In this document: positions 8,448-17,867 of the stretch, in pieces
Numbering within the stretch: the stretch's first letter is position 1
Layout of the letters: the number at the start of each line of letters is the position of its first letter
DNA from: Aquimonas voraii
GTDB lineage: Bacteria > Pseudomonadota > Gammaproteobacteria > Xanthomonadales > Xanthomonadaceae
Direction of reading: 5' to 3'
Assembly: GCF_900101825.1 (NCBI RefSeq)
Contig: NZ_FNAG01000002.1
Location: 248,001 to 312,000, forward strand
DNA: 64,000 nucleotides
Notes under the pieces: model-generated
Databases searched by the model: none
Seen by the model: the letters and a program-made list of their open reading frames with translations, nothing else
Told to the model about the DNA's origin: nothing
Translations under genes and position numbers: made by a program

Positions 8448-9890
8448 TCAATACCGGTAGTGATCCGGCTTGTACGGGCCTTCCACCGGCACGCCGATGT
8501 AGGCGGCCTGCTCGGGGGTCAGGGTGGTCAGGTGCACGCCGATCTGCTCCAGGTGCAGGCGGGCGACTTCTTCGTCCAGCTTCTTGGGCAGGCGGTAGAC
8601 GGTGTTCTCGTAGGTGTCCTTGTTCGCCCACAGGTCGATCTGCGCCAGCGTCTGGTTCGAGAACGAGTTGGACATGACGAAGGCCGGGTGGCCGTGGGCG
8701 CAGCCGAGGTTGACCAGACGGCCTTCGGCCAGCAGGTACAGGCTGCGGCCGGTGGCCTTGAAGGTGTAGCGGTCGACCTGCGGCTTGATGGTGTCGCGCT
8801 CGACGCGGCCTGCGGCGACTTCGGCGTTCAGGCGGTCCACCTGGATCTCGTTGTCGAAGTGGCCGATGTTGCAGACCAGGGCGTTCGACTTCATGCCCTG
8901 CAGGTGTTCCAGGGTGATGATGTCGCGGTTGCCGGTGGTGGTGACGAAGATGTCGGCCTCGCCCAGCACCTGATCCAGACGCTTGACCTCGAAGCCTTCC
9001 ATCGCCGCCTGCAGGGCGTTGATGGGGTCGATCTCGGTGACGATGACGCGGGCGCCCAGGCCGCGCAGGCTGTGGGCCGAGCCCTTGCCGACGTCGCCGT
9101 ATCCGCAGACCACGGCGACCTTGCCGGCGATCATGAGGTCAGTAGCGCGCTTGATCGCGTCGGCCAACGACTCGCGGCAGCCGTACAGGTTGTCGAACTT
9201 CGACTTGGTCACCGAATCGTTGACGTTGATGGCGGGGACCAGCAGCTTGCCGGCTTCCATCATCTGGTACAGGCGGTGCACGCCGGTGGTGGTTTCTTCC
9301 GACACGCCCTTCCACTCGGCGGCCACGGTCTTCCAGAAGCCGGGGCGCTCAGTGCGGGTGCGCTTCAGCAGATCCTTGATGACCTGCTCCTCGTGGTTGG
9401 CGCCAGGGCTGTCGACCCAGGTGTCGCCGTTTTCCATGTCGAGGCCCTTGTGGATCAGCAGGGTCGCGTCGCCGCCGTCGTCGACGATCAGCTCGGGCCC
9501 CTTGCCGCCCGGGAAGGTCAGCATGTCGAGGGTGCAGTCCCAGTACTCCTCGAGCGTCTCGCCCTTCCACGCGAACACCGGGATGCCGGCGGCAGCGATG
9601 GCCGCGGCGGCGTCGTCCTGGGTCGAGAAGATGTTGCAGCTGGCCCAGCGCACGTTGGCGCCGAGGGCCTTCAGGGTCTCGATGAGGACCGCGGTTTCCT
9701 TGGTCATGTGCAGCGAGCCCGACAGGCGCACGCCCTTGAGCGGCTGCAGAGGGGCGTACTTGGCGCGGATCGACATCAGGCCGGGCATTTCCTCTTCGGC
9801 CATGCGGATGCGCTTGCGGCCGAGCTCGGCCAGGCCCATGTCACGGACCTTGTAGTCGGTGAAGGGCAGGTCTTTCACTTGTGCGTTCAT
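8448..9890 (-). CDS. ahcY: Adenosylhomocysteinase (S-adenosylhomocysteine hydrolase)
   Basis: This 480-residue cytoplasmic enzyme reversibly splits S-adenosylhomocysteine into adenosine and homocysteine, relieving product inhibition of methyltransferases and feeding the methyl cycle. The start is the ATG at 9890 ([17 protein letters not shown]), with GGAG eight bases upstream; an upstream in-frame start at 9956 would read through the riboswitch expression platform. Visible family signatures include [33 protein letters not shown], the NAD-binding loop [26 protein letters not shown], and the C-terminal YKPDHYRY that completes the neighbouring subunit's NAD site. Length and motifs match the bacterial family. 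It is controlled by an SAH riboswitch (9950-10030) and ends at a strong terminator, so it is probably monocistronic. Confidence 0.98.
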   Translation of the reverse strand: MNAQVKDLPFTDYKVRDMGLAELGRKRIRMAEEEMPGLMSIRAKYAPLQPLKGVRLSGSLHMTKETAVLIETLKALGANVRWASCNIFSTQDDAAAAIAAAGIPVFAWKGETLEEYWDCTLDMLTFPGGKGPELIVDDGGDATLLIHKGLDMENGDTWVDSPGANHEEQVIKDLLKRTRTERPGFWKTVAAEWKGVSEETTTGVHRLYQMMEAGKLLVPAINVNDSVTKSKFDNLYGCRESLADAIKRATDLMIAGKVAVVCGYGDVGKGSAHSLRGLGARVIVTEIDPINALQAAMEGFEVKRLDQVLGEADIFVTTTGNRDIITLEHLQGMKSNALVCNIGHFDNEIQVDRLNAEVAAGRVERDTIKPQVDRYTFKATGRSLYLLAEGRLVNLGCAHGHPAFVMSNSFSNQTLAQIDLWANKDTYENTVYRLPKKLDEEVARLHLEQIGVHLTTLTPEQAAYIGVPVEGPYKPDHYRY

Positions 9891-9949
9891 GCGTGGAGCT
9901 CCGGGTTGTGACGGCCCGCTGAAGCGGGGCGTCAGCGACGTGATCGTCG

Positions 9950-10030
9950 CGGTCACCGGGCGCCGTTGTACGTGGAGAGTCGCTCCGAGCCTGGCCGGAT
10001 CGAACCCGGTCGCAGCGCCCCTCGGCGCGA
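9950..10030 (-). promoter_or_regulatory. SAH riboswitch upstream of ahcY
   Basis: On the minus strand the leader reads GCCGAGGGGCGCTGCGACC (10027 to about 10009), then a short variable hairpin, then GGCCAGGCTCGG, a second hairpin, and AACGGCGCCCGG. The conserved blocks GAGG-GCGCTGC, CCAGGCTCGG and AACGGCGC, in this order and spacing, are the consensus of the SAH-responsive aptamer (RF01057). This aptamer turns on ahcY when SAH accumulates. The GCGC blocks can pair to close the pseudoknot. It ends about 60 bases before the ahcY start, leaving room for an expression platform near the GGAG ribosome site. Confidence 0.9.
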
Positions 10031-10161
10031 CAGCCGCGAAGTATACCGGGGTGATTCGCAGGCCGGATCAAGGTGCCCATCACGCCCTCGCAGGGCGACC
10101 TGCAGGGCAGGTGTCGGGGCGTCCCCCACGACCGTATGCTGCGCGCACTCTGGAGAAAACC

Positions 10162-12936
10162 ATGGCAGGCGATTCCTGGCGATTGGCCGAGCTGTTCGAC
10201 GCGCTGGCGGACCTGCCAGTGGACGAGCAGCGCGCGCGCCTCGCCGAGCTGCCGCCGGAGCAGCGCGCCGAGCTGGAGCGACTGCTTGCGCTCGATGCTG
10301 GCGACACTCGCTCGCCGCAGGACCCGCTGGGCCGGGTGGTGGCCGATGTGCTGGAAGTGGCTGCGCGTGAGGTGCGCGAAGGCGCGCGCATCGGGCCCTG
10401 GCGGGTGCTGCGCGAACTGGGCGCCGGCGGCATGGGCACGGTGCTGCTGGCCGAGCGCGCCGACGGCGATTTCGAGCAAAAGGTCGCGATCAAGCTGATC
10501 CGCGGCTTTCCCACCGAAGACGAGCGCCGGCGCCTGCGCCATGAGCGCCGCATCCTGGCCCAGCTCGATCACCCGAACATCGCCCGCCTGCTCGACGGCG
10601 GCGAGACCGAGGACGGCCAGCCCTATGTGGTGATGGAGTACGTCGATGGCCGGACACTGCTTGACTGGCTGGCCGAGCATCCGCTGGACCTGCGCCAGCG
10701 CCTGGCCCTGTTCGACCGCATCGCCGATGCCGTGCAGCACGCGCACGAGCGGCTGGTGATCCACCGCGACCTGAAGCCCAACAACGTGATGGTGCGCGCC
10801 GACGGCGATCCGCGTCTGCTCGATTTCGGCGTCGCCAAACTGGTGGACGTGAGCCAGGGCGCGGACAGCCGGCAGACCTCGACGCGGGTGTGGACACCGG
10901 GCTATGCCAGCCCCGAGCAGCGTGCGGGCGGGCTGATCACCACCGCCACCGACGTCTACGGGCTCAGCATCCTGCTGCGCGAGATGCTGACGGGCGAGCG
11001 CCAGCCGGGGCAGGCCGTGGCGCTGCCGCCGGGCTTCATCGGGCTGAAACTCGACGCCGAGCTGCGCGGCATTCTCCAAGCCGGAAGTGCCGAAGACCCT
11101 GGCCTGCGCTATCCCACGGTGGAAGCCCTGAGGGCGGATCTGCAGCGCTGGCTGGATGGGCGAACCGTGCGCGTGACACCCGACAGCGCGCTGTACCGGC
11201 TGCGCAAGTTCGCGCGCCGGCACCGCGCCGGGGTGGCGGTGGCGGCGGGACTGCTGGTCGCCGCACTGCTCTTCGTATGGCGGCTGGATGTGGAGCGTGA
11301 TCGCGCGCTGGTCGCCGAGGCCATCGCCTTGGCCGACCGTGAGCGCGCCGAGAATGCCGCGGCCGACGCGCGCGCGGCGCTCGGCTTCCTGTCGCGCACG
11401 CTGGTCGCGCTGACGCCCGAGCGCATCCAGAAGCGCGAGATCAGCGTGCGCGAACTGGCGGACACCGCGCGTGGCGATCTCGAGGGCGTGCTCGCCGATC
11501 GCCCGCGCGTGCAGGACGAGGTGCGTCGCGTCCTCGGGCATCTGTACGTGGCGCTGGGCGAGCCTGGCATCGCGGTCGATCTGCTGGCGCGGGGCATTCC
11601 CGAGGCCGACCCCGCGCATCCGGATGAGGCGCTGGCCCTGGCGAAGGATCTCGACGCCTGGTCGAGCATGCTGGGCCTGCTGGGTGAACCCGAGGCCGGC
11701 CTGGAAAAGGCGGAGCGCGCCTGGGCGCTGCGCCAGCGTCATGCGCCGCACGACCCCGTGCAGCGACTGCACAGCGCCGACCAGCTCGCGTATGCGCATT
11801 ACCGGCTGGGCGATTTCGAACGCGCGGAAGCGCTGTGGCGCGAGGTGCTCGCGGCCTCGGCGCTGCCCGATGCGCCCTTCGATGTCTTGACCAATGCGCA
11901 CCAGGCCCTGGCCGGCATGCTGAACAACCTGAGCCGCCCGCAGGAGGCGCTGCAGGTGCTCGATGCCGGCGAGGCGCTGATGCAGGGCAGGGTGGCGGCG
12001 GAGGCACCCGAGCGCGTGACCTACCTGCGCGGCCGCCTCGAGGCCCTGGTGCAGCTGGGGCGTGCCGGCGAAGCCGAGGCGCTCGCGCGCAAGGCCATCG
12101 AGATCCAGACGCGTGCCGTGGGCGAGCGCAATTCGCGGATGGCGTTCCTGCTCAATGCGCTCGGCCTGGCGCTCAATGAGCAGGCGCGCTTCCGCGAGGC
12201 CCAGGAGGCCTTCGAGCAATCGCTGGCGGCCAGCGATCCGCTGGCCGAGGTGCCGGCCGAGCGCGCGCCGCTGCTGCTGAATCTCGCTTCGGTGGCGGAG
12301 TCCGCCGGCGACTATCCGCGCGCCCTGCAGCTGTTCGATGAAGGCATCGCCGTGCTCGAACGCAGCGAGCCCTCCGTGGACAGCCTGCGGCTGCGCCAGG
12401 CCAAGCGCTCGCGCGCACGCACACTCGGGTTGCTGGGACGCGGCGAGGAGGCGCTCGAGACCCTGCAGTCGCTGGAAAGCGAGGCCTTGAGACTGGATGG
12501 CCCGGACGCCTTCGAGCCGGCCATGCTGGCCTGGCAGCGTGCCGTGCTGGCGCGCCATCTGGGGCAGCCCGAACGCGGTTTCGACGCCTTGGCGGTGGCC
12601 GAGACGCGCATGCGTGCGCTGTTGCCGGAGGATCACGCCATCTACGCCTACATGGCGCGCGTGCGCGGCCACCTGCTGGCGCTGCAGGGCGATCTTGCGG
12701 GGGCCGCCCGCGCGCTCGACGCAGGCCTCGTCCTCCTCGAAAGCTCGGGTGGCGCGGCCTTTGATGTCGCCAGTCTGCAGATCGAGCGTGCCCGGGTGCA
12801 TCAGCTGCGCGGTGAGGTCGCACAGGCGCGCGCACTGCTGCGCCAGGCGCTGCCGGTGCTGCGGCAGGCGGTGCGGCCCACCGAGGTGACGCGCGCGCTT
12901 GCCGAACGCTGGGCGCGCGAGCTCGGTCTGTCCTGA
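10162..12936 (+). CDS. Transmembrane Ser/Thr protein kinase with TPR-rich C-terminus
   Basis: The 924-residue product starts at the ATG at 10162 behind TGGAG. The kinase domain spans about residues 78-345, with Gly-rich loop GAGGMGTV (88-95), VAIK lysine 111, a complete HRDLKPNN loop (201-208), DFG (221-223) and SPE. Unlike the kinase at 1862-4654 it is a canonical RD kinase. One membrane span (about 356-374, AGVAVAAGLLVAALLFVW) leads into a long alanine-rich helical region with TPR-like spacing to the C-terminus. No sigma factor or other obvious partner is adjacent. It is divergent from ahcY, and its promoter must lie in the roughly 130 bases between the riboswitch and its start. The substrate is unknown. 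Confidence 0.93.
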   Translation: MAGDSWRLAELFDALADLPVDEQRARLAELPPEQRAELERLLALDAGDTRSPQDPLGRVVADVLEVAAREVREGARIGPWRVLRELGAGGMGTVLLAERADGDFEQKVAIKLIRGFPTEDERRRLRHERRILAQLDHPNIARLLDGGETEDGQPYVVMEYVDGRTLLDWLAEHPLDLRQRLALFDRIADAVQHAHERLVIHRDLKPNNVMVRADGDPRLLDFGVAKLVDVSQGADSRQTSTRVWTPGYASPEQRAGGLITTATDVYGLSILLREMLTGERQPGQAVALPPGFIGLKLDAELRGILQAGSAEDPGLRYPTVEALRADLQRWLDGRTVRVTPDSALYRLRKFARRHRAGVAVAAGLLVAALLFVWRLDVERDRALVAEAIALADRERAENAAADARAALGFLSRTLVALTPERIQKREISVRELADTARGDLEGVLADRPRVQDEVRRVLGHLYVALGEPGIAVDLLARGIPEADPAHPDEALALAKDLDAWSSMLGLLGEPEAGLEKAERAWALRQRHAPHDPVQRLHSADQLAYAHYRLGDFERAEALWREVLAASALPDAPFDVLTNAHQALAGMLNNLSRPQEALQVLDAGEALMQGRVAAEAPERVTYLRGRLEALVQLGRAGEAEALARKAIEIQTRAVGERNSRMAFLLNALGLALNEQARFREAQEAFEQSLAASDPLAEVPAERAPLLLNLASVAESAGDYPRALQLFDEGIAVLERSEPSVDSLRLRQAKRSRARTLGLLGRGEEALETLQSLESEALRLDGPDAFEPAMLAWQRAVLARHLGQPERGFDALAVAETRMRALLPEDHAIYAYMARVRGHLLALQGDLAGAARALDAGLVLLESSGGAAFDVASLQIERARVHQLRGEVAQARALLRQALPVLRQAVRPTEVTRALAERWARELGLS

Positions 12937-13242
12937 GGCGGGGCTTGAGGCGCTCCCGGCGGCATCCACGCCCGTGATCAGGGCCGCGCAAACCGGCCCC
13001 TCAGGTCACGGCTGAGGCCTCGCGCGTGGCCGCGCGCCCTGCAGGGTGGCGCGCCCGCAGATCGAGCAGCTCAGCGCTGGATCCAAGGTCGACACGGTTG
13101 GGCCCGCGTCCGACCTGCCACCCCCCTCCCAAGCCAGGATCGACCGGATGCGCAGCGCTTTGCGTGCCGCGGCCGGGGGCGGGCGGCCGAAGCCGAGCAC
13201 GCGCGGGGAGATCCGCGCCGTCGACTTCGGTCGCCCGCGGTT
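12937..13242. other. Intergenic, no gene identified
   Basis: Between the convergent kinase and Tat-exported genes. Open frames exist on both strands because of high GC, but none has a ribosome site, a usable start and plausible protein character together. No repeat or clear hairpin terminator was recognised. Confidence 0.4.
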
Positions 13243-14739
13243 TCAATCGCGCGGCGTGACGATCAGGGGCATGTTGCCGAGTGCCAGCAAGCCGAGCAGC
13301 GGGTTGGCCACGCCGGCAAGAATCACCGGCAGCGAGGGATGGGTGATGCAGATGCCTTCCTCGATCAGGCCGAGGCTTTCGTAGACCACGATCTGCCCGG
13401 CCACGATCAAGAGGTGCACCATCAGGACGATCAGCACCGCCAGCATGCCCAGCACCACCTGGGTCGCGACGGCGGCTGCCGCGCCGGTCAGCCCGGCTTG
13501 GGCGACCAGCGCGGCCACGCTTGTCTCGGTGCCCAGAACGATCAGCTGGTTGATGATGCTGAAGGCATCCGCGGCAAGCCCTGCACCCAGCAGCTTCATC
13601 GCGCAGTCGTGATCCATGCACACCGTGATGCCGAGGGGAACCTGGCCGACGCCCTCGATTTCCACGCCGACCGTCTGCAGCTCGGTGATCGACCAGCGGC
13701 CATTGGCCACGCACTGGATCGCTGCCGGGAAGTTCTTGACCATCTTGACCAGCACATCGATCGCTTTCGGCAGCAGTTCCGCGGGGATCGCCGACTGCAC
13801 CGCGCTTGCGCCTGCCAGCAGGCCCGCCTGCGGGCTCACGTCGAAGCGCCCGCGGAAAGGATCGATCCAGTGATCCTTGATCGCCTTTCCAGAGCACTCC
13901 AGCACTTGCCGGGTGACGGTCTCCACGAGGGTTTCCACCAGCTCGACGGTGCCGACCACGAGGTCGACGAAGCCCGAGGCCAGGCAGTCGGCTTCGCAGA
14001 GCGTGAAGCCAACCACATCCTCGCGCCCGCGCGACAGGAAGCGCCGGTCGCAGCGCTCGCTGCAGGCCGCATAGCGCTCGGCAGCGCTCACGATCAGCTC
14101 GACCGTGGTGCGAACCGTGCGGGTGGTTTCCTCCACCACCGTCTCTACGCGGCAGCGCTCGTTCGAAGTCGGTTTGCGCCCGAATGCGGCGATGCGGGCG
14201 GCGCTGCGCGCCTGCTGCTGCGCCAGGGCTTTGAACGTCGTGGCTCCGGTCCGCGCGAGGTATTCCGGATATGCCGCGAACACGGCCGTGCGCAGCGCGA
14301 ACAGGTCGCGCTGCAGATCCTGGCGTGCACTCAGGTGCGCGAGCAGGGCCGCGACGGAATCCCCGTTCCAGGGGCGCATGCGGCGGTCGCCGGCCAGCTT
14401 CAGGCCCTTGGGTTCCAGCAGCAGCTCGGAGGCGCCTCGACCCAGACGGATCTGCGGGTTCGAGCCGCTGAGATCGATCGTGGCGCCGCCGTCCGGCGAG
14501 CGGATGATCAGCGGCAGTGCCAAGCGCTGATTGCCCGCTTCGAGCAGCGCCAGGCGAAGCGATCCCCAGGTGCTGTGGAAGCCGTCGCTCGAGGCGTCGC
14601 TGGCGCAGCGCGGCGGCTTGGCCTCGGCCGCAGGCAGGGTCGCGATGCCCGCGAGCGAAGCCGCGCCGACCGCGAAACCGCCGCCGGAGGCCAGAAAGCT
14701 GCGTCGATGGAAGCTGAATTCTGCAGGTCTGCTTTTCAT
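13243..14739 (-). CDS. Tat-exported protein of unknown function with C-terminal membrane segment
   Basis: The 498-residue product begins with a twin-arginine signal: HRRSFLASGG followed by a hydrophobic run and the cleavage-like site AEAK. This suggests export of a folded, perhaps cofactor-containing protein. I do not recognise the family. Visible features are a helical, Thr/Val-rich middle (about residues 190-270) with two cysteine clusters (CSERCDRRF and CEADCLAS), a further pair (CMDHDC), and a very hydrophobic stretch at about 425-460 (QVVLGMLAVLIVLMVHLLIV) that may span or associate with a membrane. The ATG at 14739 is the first Met before the twin-arginine motif. It is probably a single-gene unit, convergent with the upstream kinase. 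Confidence 0.75.
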   Translation of the reverse strand: MKSRPAEFSFHRRSFLASGGGFAVGAASLAGIATLPAAEAKPPRCASDASSDGFHSTWGSLRLALLEAGNQRLALPLIIRSPDGGATIDLSGSNPQIRLGRGASELLLEPKGLKLAGDRRMRPWNGDSVAALLAHLSARQDLQRDLFALRTAVFAAYPEYLARTGATTFKALAQQQARSAARIAAFGRKPTSNERCRVETVVEETTRTVRTTVELIVSAAERYAACSERCDRRFLSRGREDVVGFTLCEADCLASGFVDLVVGTVELVETLVETVTRQVLECSGKAIKDHWIDPFRGRFDVSPQAGLLAGASAVQSAIPAELLPKAIDVLVKMVKNFPAAIQCVANGRWSITELQTVGVEIEGVGQVPLGITVCMDHDCAMKLLGAGLAADAFSIINQLIVLGTETSVAALVAQAGLTGAAAAVATQVVLGMLAVLIVLMVHLLIVAGQIVVYESLGLIEEGICITHPSLPVILAGVANPLLGLLALGNMPLIVTPRD

Positions 14740-15084
14740 TGGAATCGCCTCATGGGAATGCCAGGTTGGACGGGCGAAGTCGCGGTGGCGGAGGGCGTGG
14801 CGAAGCGCGCCCCGACCCGGTTGCGCGGTTTTGTCGAGTGGCTCTCGGGGCCAGTCGTATGGGGCCGTGGTGCGGCCGCGCGAGCGGGCGTGCCCGCTGA
14901 AGTCCGCTCCTGTCAGGTCACGGAACCCGGCCGCGCGATTTGCCAGGCCGCGGCGAAACGGGCTTCAGGCTTTCTTAGCGCTTCACCCCTCTGGCACTGA
15001 CCGCGCCAGACGGTTTGGCGGCACCATGCGGGTCCGCGGCTTCAGACGCCCCTGTGGCGCCGTCGCCCTTTGAACGAGTTGTCC
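14740..15084. other. Divergent promoter region, no gene identified
   Basis: 345 bases between the Tat-exported protein (minus) and the Bcr/CflA exporter (plus). No convincing small gene, repeat or hairpin was seen; promoters for both directions are expected here. Confidence 0.4.
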
Positions 15085-16344
15085 ATGCCAGATTCCCGCC
15101 CGCAGGTTCCGCAGCTTCGCCTCGCTCTGATCCTCGGCGGTCTGGCGATGTTCGGGCCGTTCACCATCGACAGCATCTTTCCGGCCTTCGGGGTGATCCA
15201 GCGCGATTTCGCGATCACGGCCGCAGCGATGCAGCAGAGCATCAGCGTCTATCTGTTCGCCTATGCCCTGGCCAGCGTGATCCACGGGCCCGTATCGGAC
15301 GCCTGGGGCCGCAAGCCGGTGCTGCTGGTGGGCATCGCCGTGTTCCTGCTGGCGTCGGTGGGCTGTGCGCTGTCGGACGGGCTGACCGAACTGCTGGTGT
15401 GGCGCGCGCTGCAGGGCGTGAGTTCTGGCGTGGGAATCATCGTCGGCCGCGCCATCGTGCGCGATCTGCGCGAAGGCCCGGATGCGCAGCGGCTGATGAG
15501 CCAGATCTCGATGATCTTCACGATCGCCCCGGCGATTGCGCCCATCGTCGGCGGTTGGATCCTCGGCTGGTCGAACTGGCAGATGATTTTCTGGTTCCTG
15601 GTGGCTTTCGCCGCCGCCCTGATGCTGGTGACCGCGGTGGCCTTGCCGGAGACGCACCCGCCGAGCCTGCGGCTGCCGTTCTCCGCCGGCAGCCTGTGGA
15701 AGACCAGCGTGGCCATGCTGGGCAACCGAACCTTCATGACGCTCAGCGTGATCGGCACGCTCAACTTCGGCGCGCTGTTCATCTACATCAGTTCGGCGCC
15801 CGTCTTCGTCATGCAGCACCTGGGCCTGAACGAACAGCAGTTCGGCTGGTTCTTCGCGCCGGCGGTGGGCGGTATGGCGCTCGGTGCCTTCCTTTCAGGG
15901 CGCAGCGCAGGGCGCCTGAGCGCGCGCCGCGCGGCGTCGATCGGCTTCGGGATCTGCCTGTTCGCCACGCTGTCGGGCGTGGCCTACGCCGCACTTGCCG
16001 AGACGCCGCGCTTTCCCTGGGCGGTGCTGCCGATCGCGTTGAATTCCGTCGGGGTGGCGCTGGTGTTCCCGATCGTCACCCTCGCCATTCTCGACCTCTA
16101 CCCGCGTCACCGCGGCGCGGCCTCATCGATGCAGAGCTTCGTCAGCCTGCTGATCAATGCCGGCGTGGCCGGGCTGATCTCGCCGCTGGTCAGCGGCAGC
16201 GTGCTGGGGCTCGCCCTGACCGCGCTGGCCGGTTGCGTGCTGGCGATCGGCTTCTGGGGCCTGTATTTGCGGCAGAGTCGGCACGTGCTGCAGGCGCCGC
16301 ACGCAGGCGAGGCCCCCGGGCTGGAGCCGACCGAGCGGCTTTGA
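15085..16344 (+). CDS. Bcr/CflA-family multidrug efflux transporter (MFS)
   Basis: A 419-residue, 12-helix major facilitator protein of the drug:H+ antiporter Bcr/CflA type. The first helix carries GLAMFGPFTIDSIFPAF, the position of the family's 'D-x-Y-LPA' motif. The loop 2-3 signature is GPVSDAWGRKPVLL (MFS motif A). Motif C-like glycines occur in helix 5 (PAIAPIVGGWIL). Length is typical. The ATG at 15085 begins MPDSRPQ; a TTG five codons upstream is in frame but lacks a better ribosome site. Substrates of this family include bicyclomycin, sulfonamides and chloramphenicol, but the specificity here cannot be read. It stands alone, with the opposite-strand gene ending about 50 bases further on. 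Confidence 0.92.
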   Translation: MPDSRPQVPQLRLALILGGLAMFGPFTIDSIFPAFGVIQRDFAITAAAMQQSISVYLFAYALASVIHGPVSDAWGRKPVLLVGIAVFLLASVGCALSDGLTELLVWRALQGVSSGVGIIVGRAIVRDLREGPDAQRLMSQISMIFTIAPAIAPIVGGWILGWSNWQMIFWFLVAFAAALMLVTAVALPETHPPSLRLPFSAGSLWKTSVAMLGNRTFMTLSVIGTLNFGALFIYISSAPVFVMQHLGLNEQQFGWFFAPAVGGMALGAFLSGRSAGRLSARRAASIGFGICLFATLSGVAYAALAETPRFPWAVLPIALNSVGVALVFPIVTLAILDLYPRHRGAASSMQSFVSLLINAGVAGLISPLVSGSVLGLALTALAGCVLAIGFWGLYLRQSRHVLQAPHAGEAPGLEPTERL

Positions 16345-16393
16345 TCGAGCACGGCCCCGCGCAAGCCGCTTCGCCATGCCTGCCGCGCACGCG

Positions 16394-16813
16394 TCAGTTG
16401 TCGCGGCGGTGATCGCCTGCCTCGGGGTCGGCCGCCAGTACCAGATCGACCTCGCCCACGTAGTCCTGCAAGGCCACCCAGCGCGACTCGGCCCGTTCGT
16501 CACCCGCCTACGCCGAGAGGCGAACCCTGTCGAGGCGCTCGGAACACTTCTCGCCGAACAGCAGGCGACTGCGGGTGAAGGTATTGAACTGGAAGCGCAG
16601 GAGGAACCGGCCCTGCGCATCGCTGGTGCTGACCTGCGGGCCGCCGATGCTCTTGCGTTCTTCCCAGGCGACCGCAACCACCGCGCCGGCGCGGGGCGCG
16701 CCTGACTGATCCAGCACGCGGCCGCTGATCTCCACGATCGGAATCAGACACTTCGCGCGGGCCGACGGGCCGTACAGGAGCACGCACAGGGCTGCCCGGC
16801 AGGCGAGCCGCAC
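16394..16813 (-). pseudogene. Small exported carboxypeptidase-regulatory-like protein interrupted by an in-frame amber codon
   Basis: The GTG at 16813 lies four bases after the stop of the upstream gene. It gives a signal peptide (LACRAALCVLLYGPSARA) and then a CarboxypepD_reg-like beta-sandwich: VEISGRVLDQSGAPRAGAVV, then TSDAQGRFLLRF. The frame meets TAG at 16508-16510 after VRLSA. The same frame then continues with clearly coding sequence (DERAESRWVALQDYVGEVDL) for 37 more codons to a TGA at 16394. The full-length product would be about 139 residues. Either the last quarter is lost through a nonsense mutation, or the short form is the functional one. Coupling to the 270-residue gene upstream suggests a shared operon. 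Confidence 0.65.
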
Positions 16814-16817
16814 GGTC

Positions 16818-17630
16818 TCAACGGCCCATCAGCTTCTGGATCATCTGCACCAGCCGGCTGCCGGCCATCAGGCTGCGCACGCGCTCTTCATCCTCGACGG
16901 CCTGTTCGGCGAGGTCCTGCTCGATGCGGCGCTTGGCCTGCTCGCGCTGCACCTTGGCGGCCAGCGTGCGACGCACCTCCTCGTCGACGCTTTCGCGGCC
17001 GAAGCTGGCGTCGTCATGCGTCAGGTAGCGGCCCAGCGAATCGAACAGCTCGGGCGTGAGCTGCTGGTGGCGGAAGCTGCGCACCGTGGTGGCGAAGCCG
17101 TAGAAATTGGTGAGCGTGATGCGGGCCACGCCCAGCGCTTGGCCGGCCTCGATGCTGAGCGTCAGTGGGATGCGTCCGCGCGCCTGGAAGCGCCCGGCCA
17201 CCACCTCGCCATTGGCGTTCTTGCGGCTTTCCTGCAGGCCCGACAGGCGGTGCTTGCTGAAGATCTGGCTCACCGCCTGGGTGCGCACCAAGCCCTCGGT
17301 CTCGAGCACCGGGCATTCCTCGGACACCACCGTGGCGAAGCACTCGAACTGGATCTCGACGTTGTCGGCACCCGGCGTGGCGCGCAGCGCGTAGGGCGCC
17401 TCGACCTGGGCGACCACATCGCCGTAGCCGGGCAGGCTGTAGACCACGCGGATGCGCTTCTTGAGCTCGTTCAGGTGGGTGCTGAGCTGCTTCAGGAACT
17501 CGTAGAGGTTCTGCACCTTGGGGCCCAGGCGCTCGGTCCACAGGCCTTCCTTGGGCTCCTCCTGCAACGCGGCCATCTCGCCGGTGCGGCGGCGTTCGGC
17601 TTCCTGCTTGAGTTCGTCCAGAATTCCCAT
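16818..17630 (-). CDS. Conserved hypothetical cytoplasmic protein
   Basis: This 270-residue protein (MGILDELKQEAERRRTGEM start) has no signal peptide or membrane span. The N-terminal 60 residues are charged and helical (KEGLWTERLGPKVQNLYEFL). The middle is a beta-rich domain about residues 60-190, including GYGDVVAQVEAPYALRATPG, IQFECFATV and ITLTNFYGFATTVRSF. The C-terminal 70 residues form a strongly charged helix (RRTLAAKVQREQAKRRIEQD) that may be a coiled coil. I do not recognise a named family. It is followed within four bases by the amber-interrupted exported gene. Confidence 0.8.
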   Translation of the reverse strand: MGILDELKQEAERRRTGEMAALQEEPKEGLWTERLGPKVQNLYEFLKQLSTHLNELKKRIRVVYSLPGYGDVVAQVEAPYALRATPGADNVEIQFECFATVVSEECPVLETEGLVRTQAVSQIFSKHRLSGLQESRKNANGEVVAGRFQARGRIPLTLSIEAGQALGVARITLTNFYGFATTVRSFRHQQLTPELFDSLGRYLTHDDASFGRESVDEEVRRTLAAKVQREQAKRRIEQDLAEQAVEDEERVRSLMAGSRLVQMIQKLMGR

Positions 17631-17867
17631 GCCCTTCCCCGGTTGTGGAACATGGCCCGTGACGGGCCGCCCGGCAGTGTAGCCAATGGCCCCGCGGGGG
17701 CGAAGCGCGGGGTGGCGGTAGCGCGCAGCCAGTCACGAAGCGCAGGGCGCGGCGTCCTCCTCCGGGCCTGCAGTCTGCATCGCGATGCCGCAGGCGCTCA
17801 CGTAGCATCCGCAGCGGCACGCGACGCCCCCGTTTCTGATCACCGCATCCAGCCCCCGGAGGCCCCC

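Noticed and set aside
9841-12969. Very long open frame on the minus strand opposite the second kinase
   Set aside because: It is the antisense shadow of a GC-rich gene: His/Gln/Arg-rich, no domains, and it runs through ahcY's riboswitch.
13339-15000. Long plus-strand frame opposite the Tat-exported gene
   Set aside because: Composition (Gly/Arg/His/Asp-rich) and lack of any motif mark it as a shadow; the minus-strand gene has a signal peptide and coherent hydrophobic pattern.
6902-16813. Possible amber (TAG) recoding, because two exported-protein genes have in-frame TAG codons
   Set aside because: TAG is also used as an ordinary terminal stop here (genes ending at 1865, 27946, 44251 and 63649), no suppressor tRNA gene was seen, and one of the two genes carries a further frameshift. 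Independent nonsense mutations or sequence errors are simpler.
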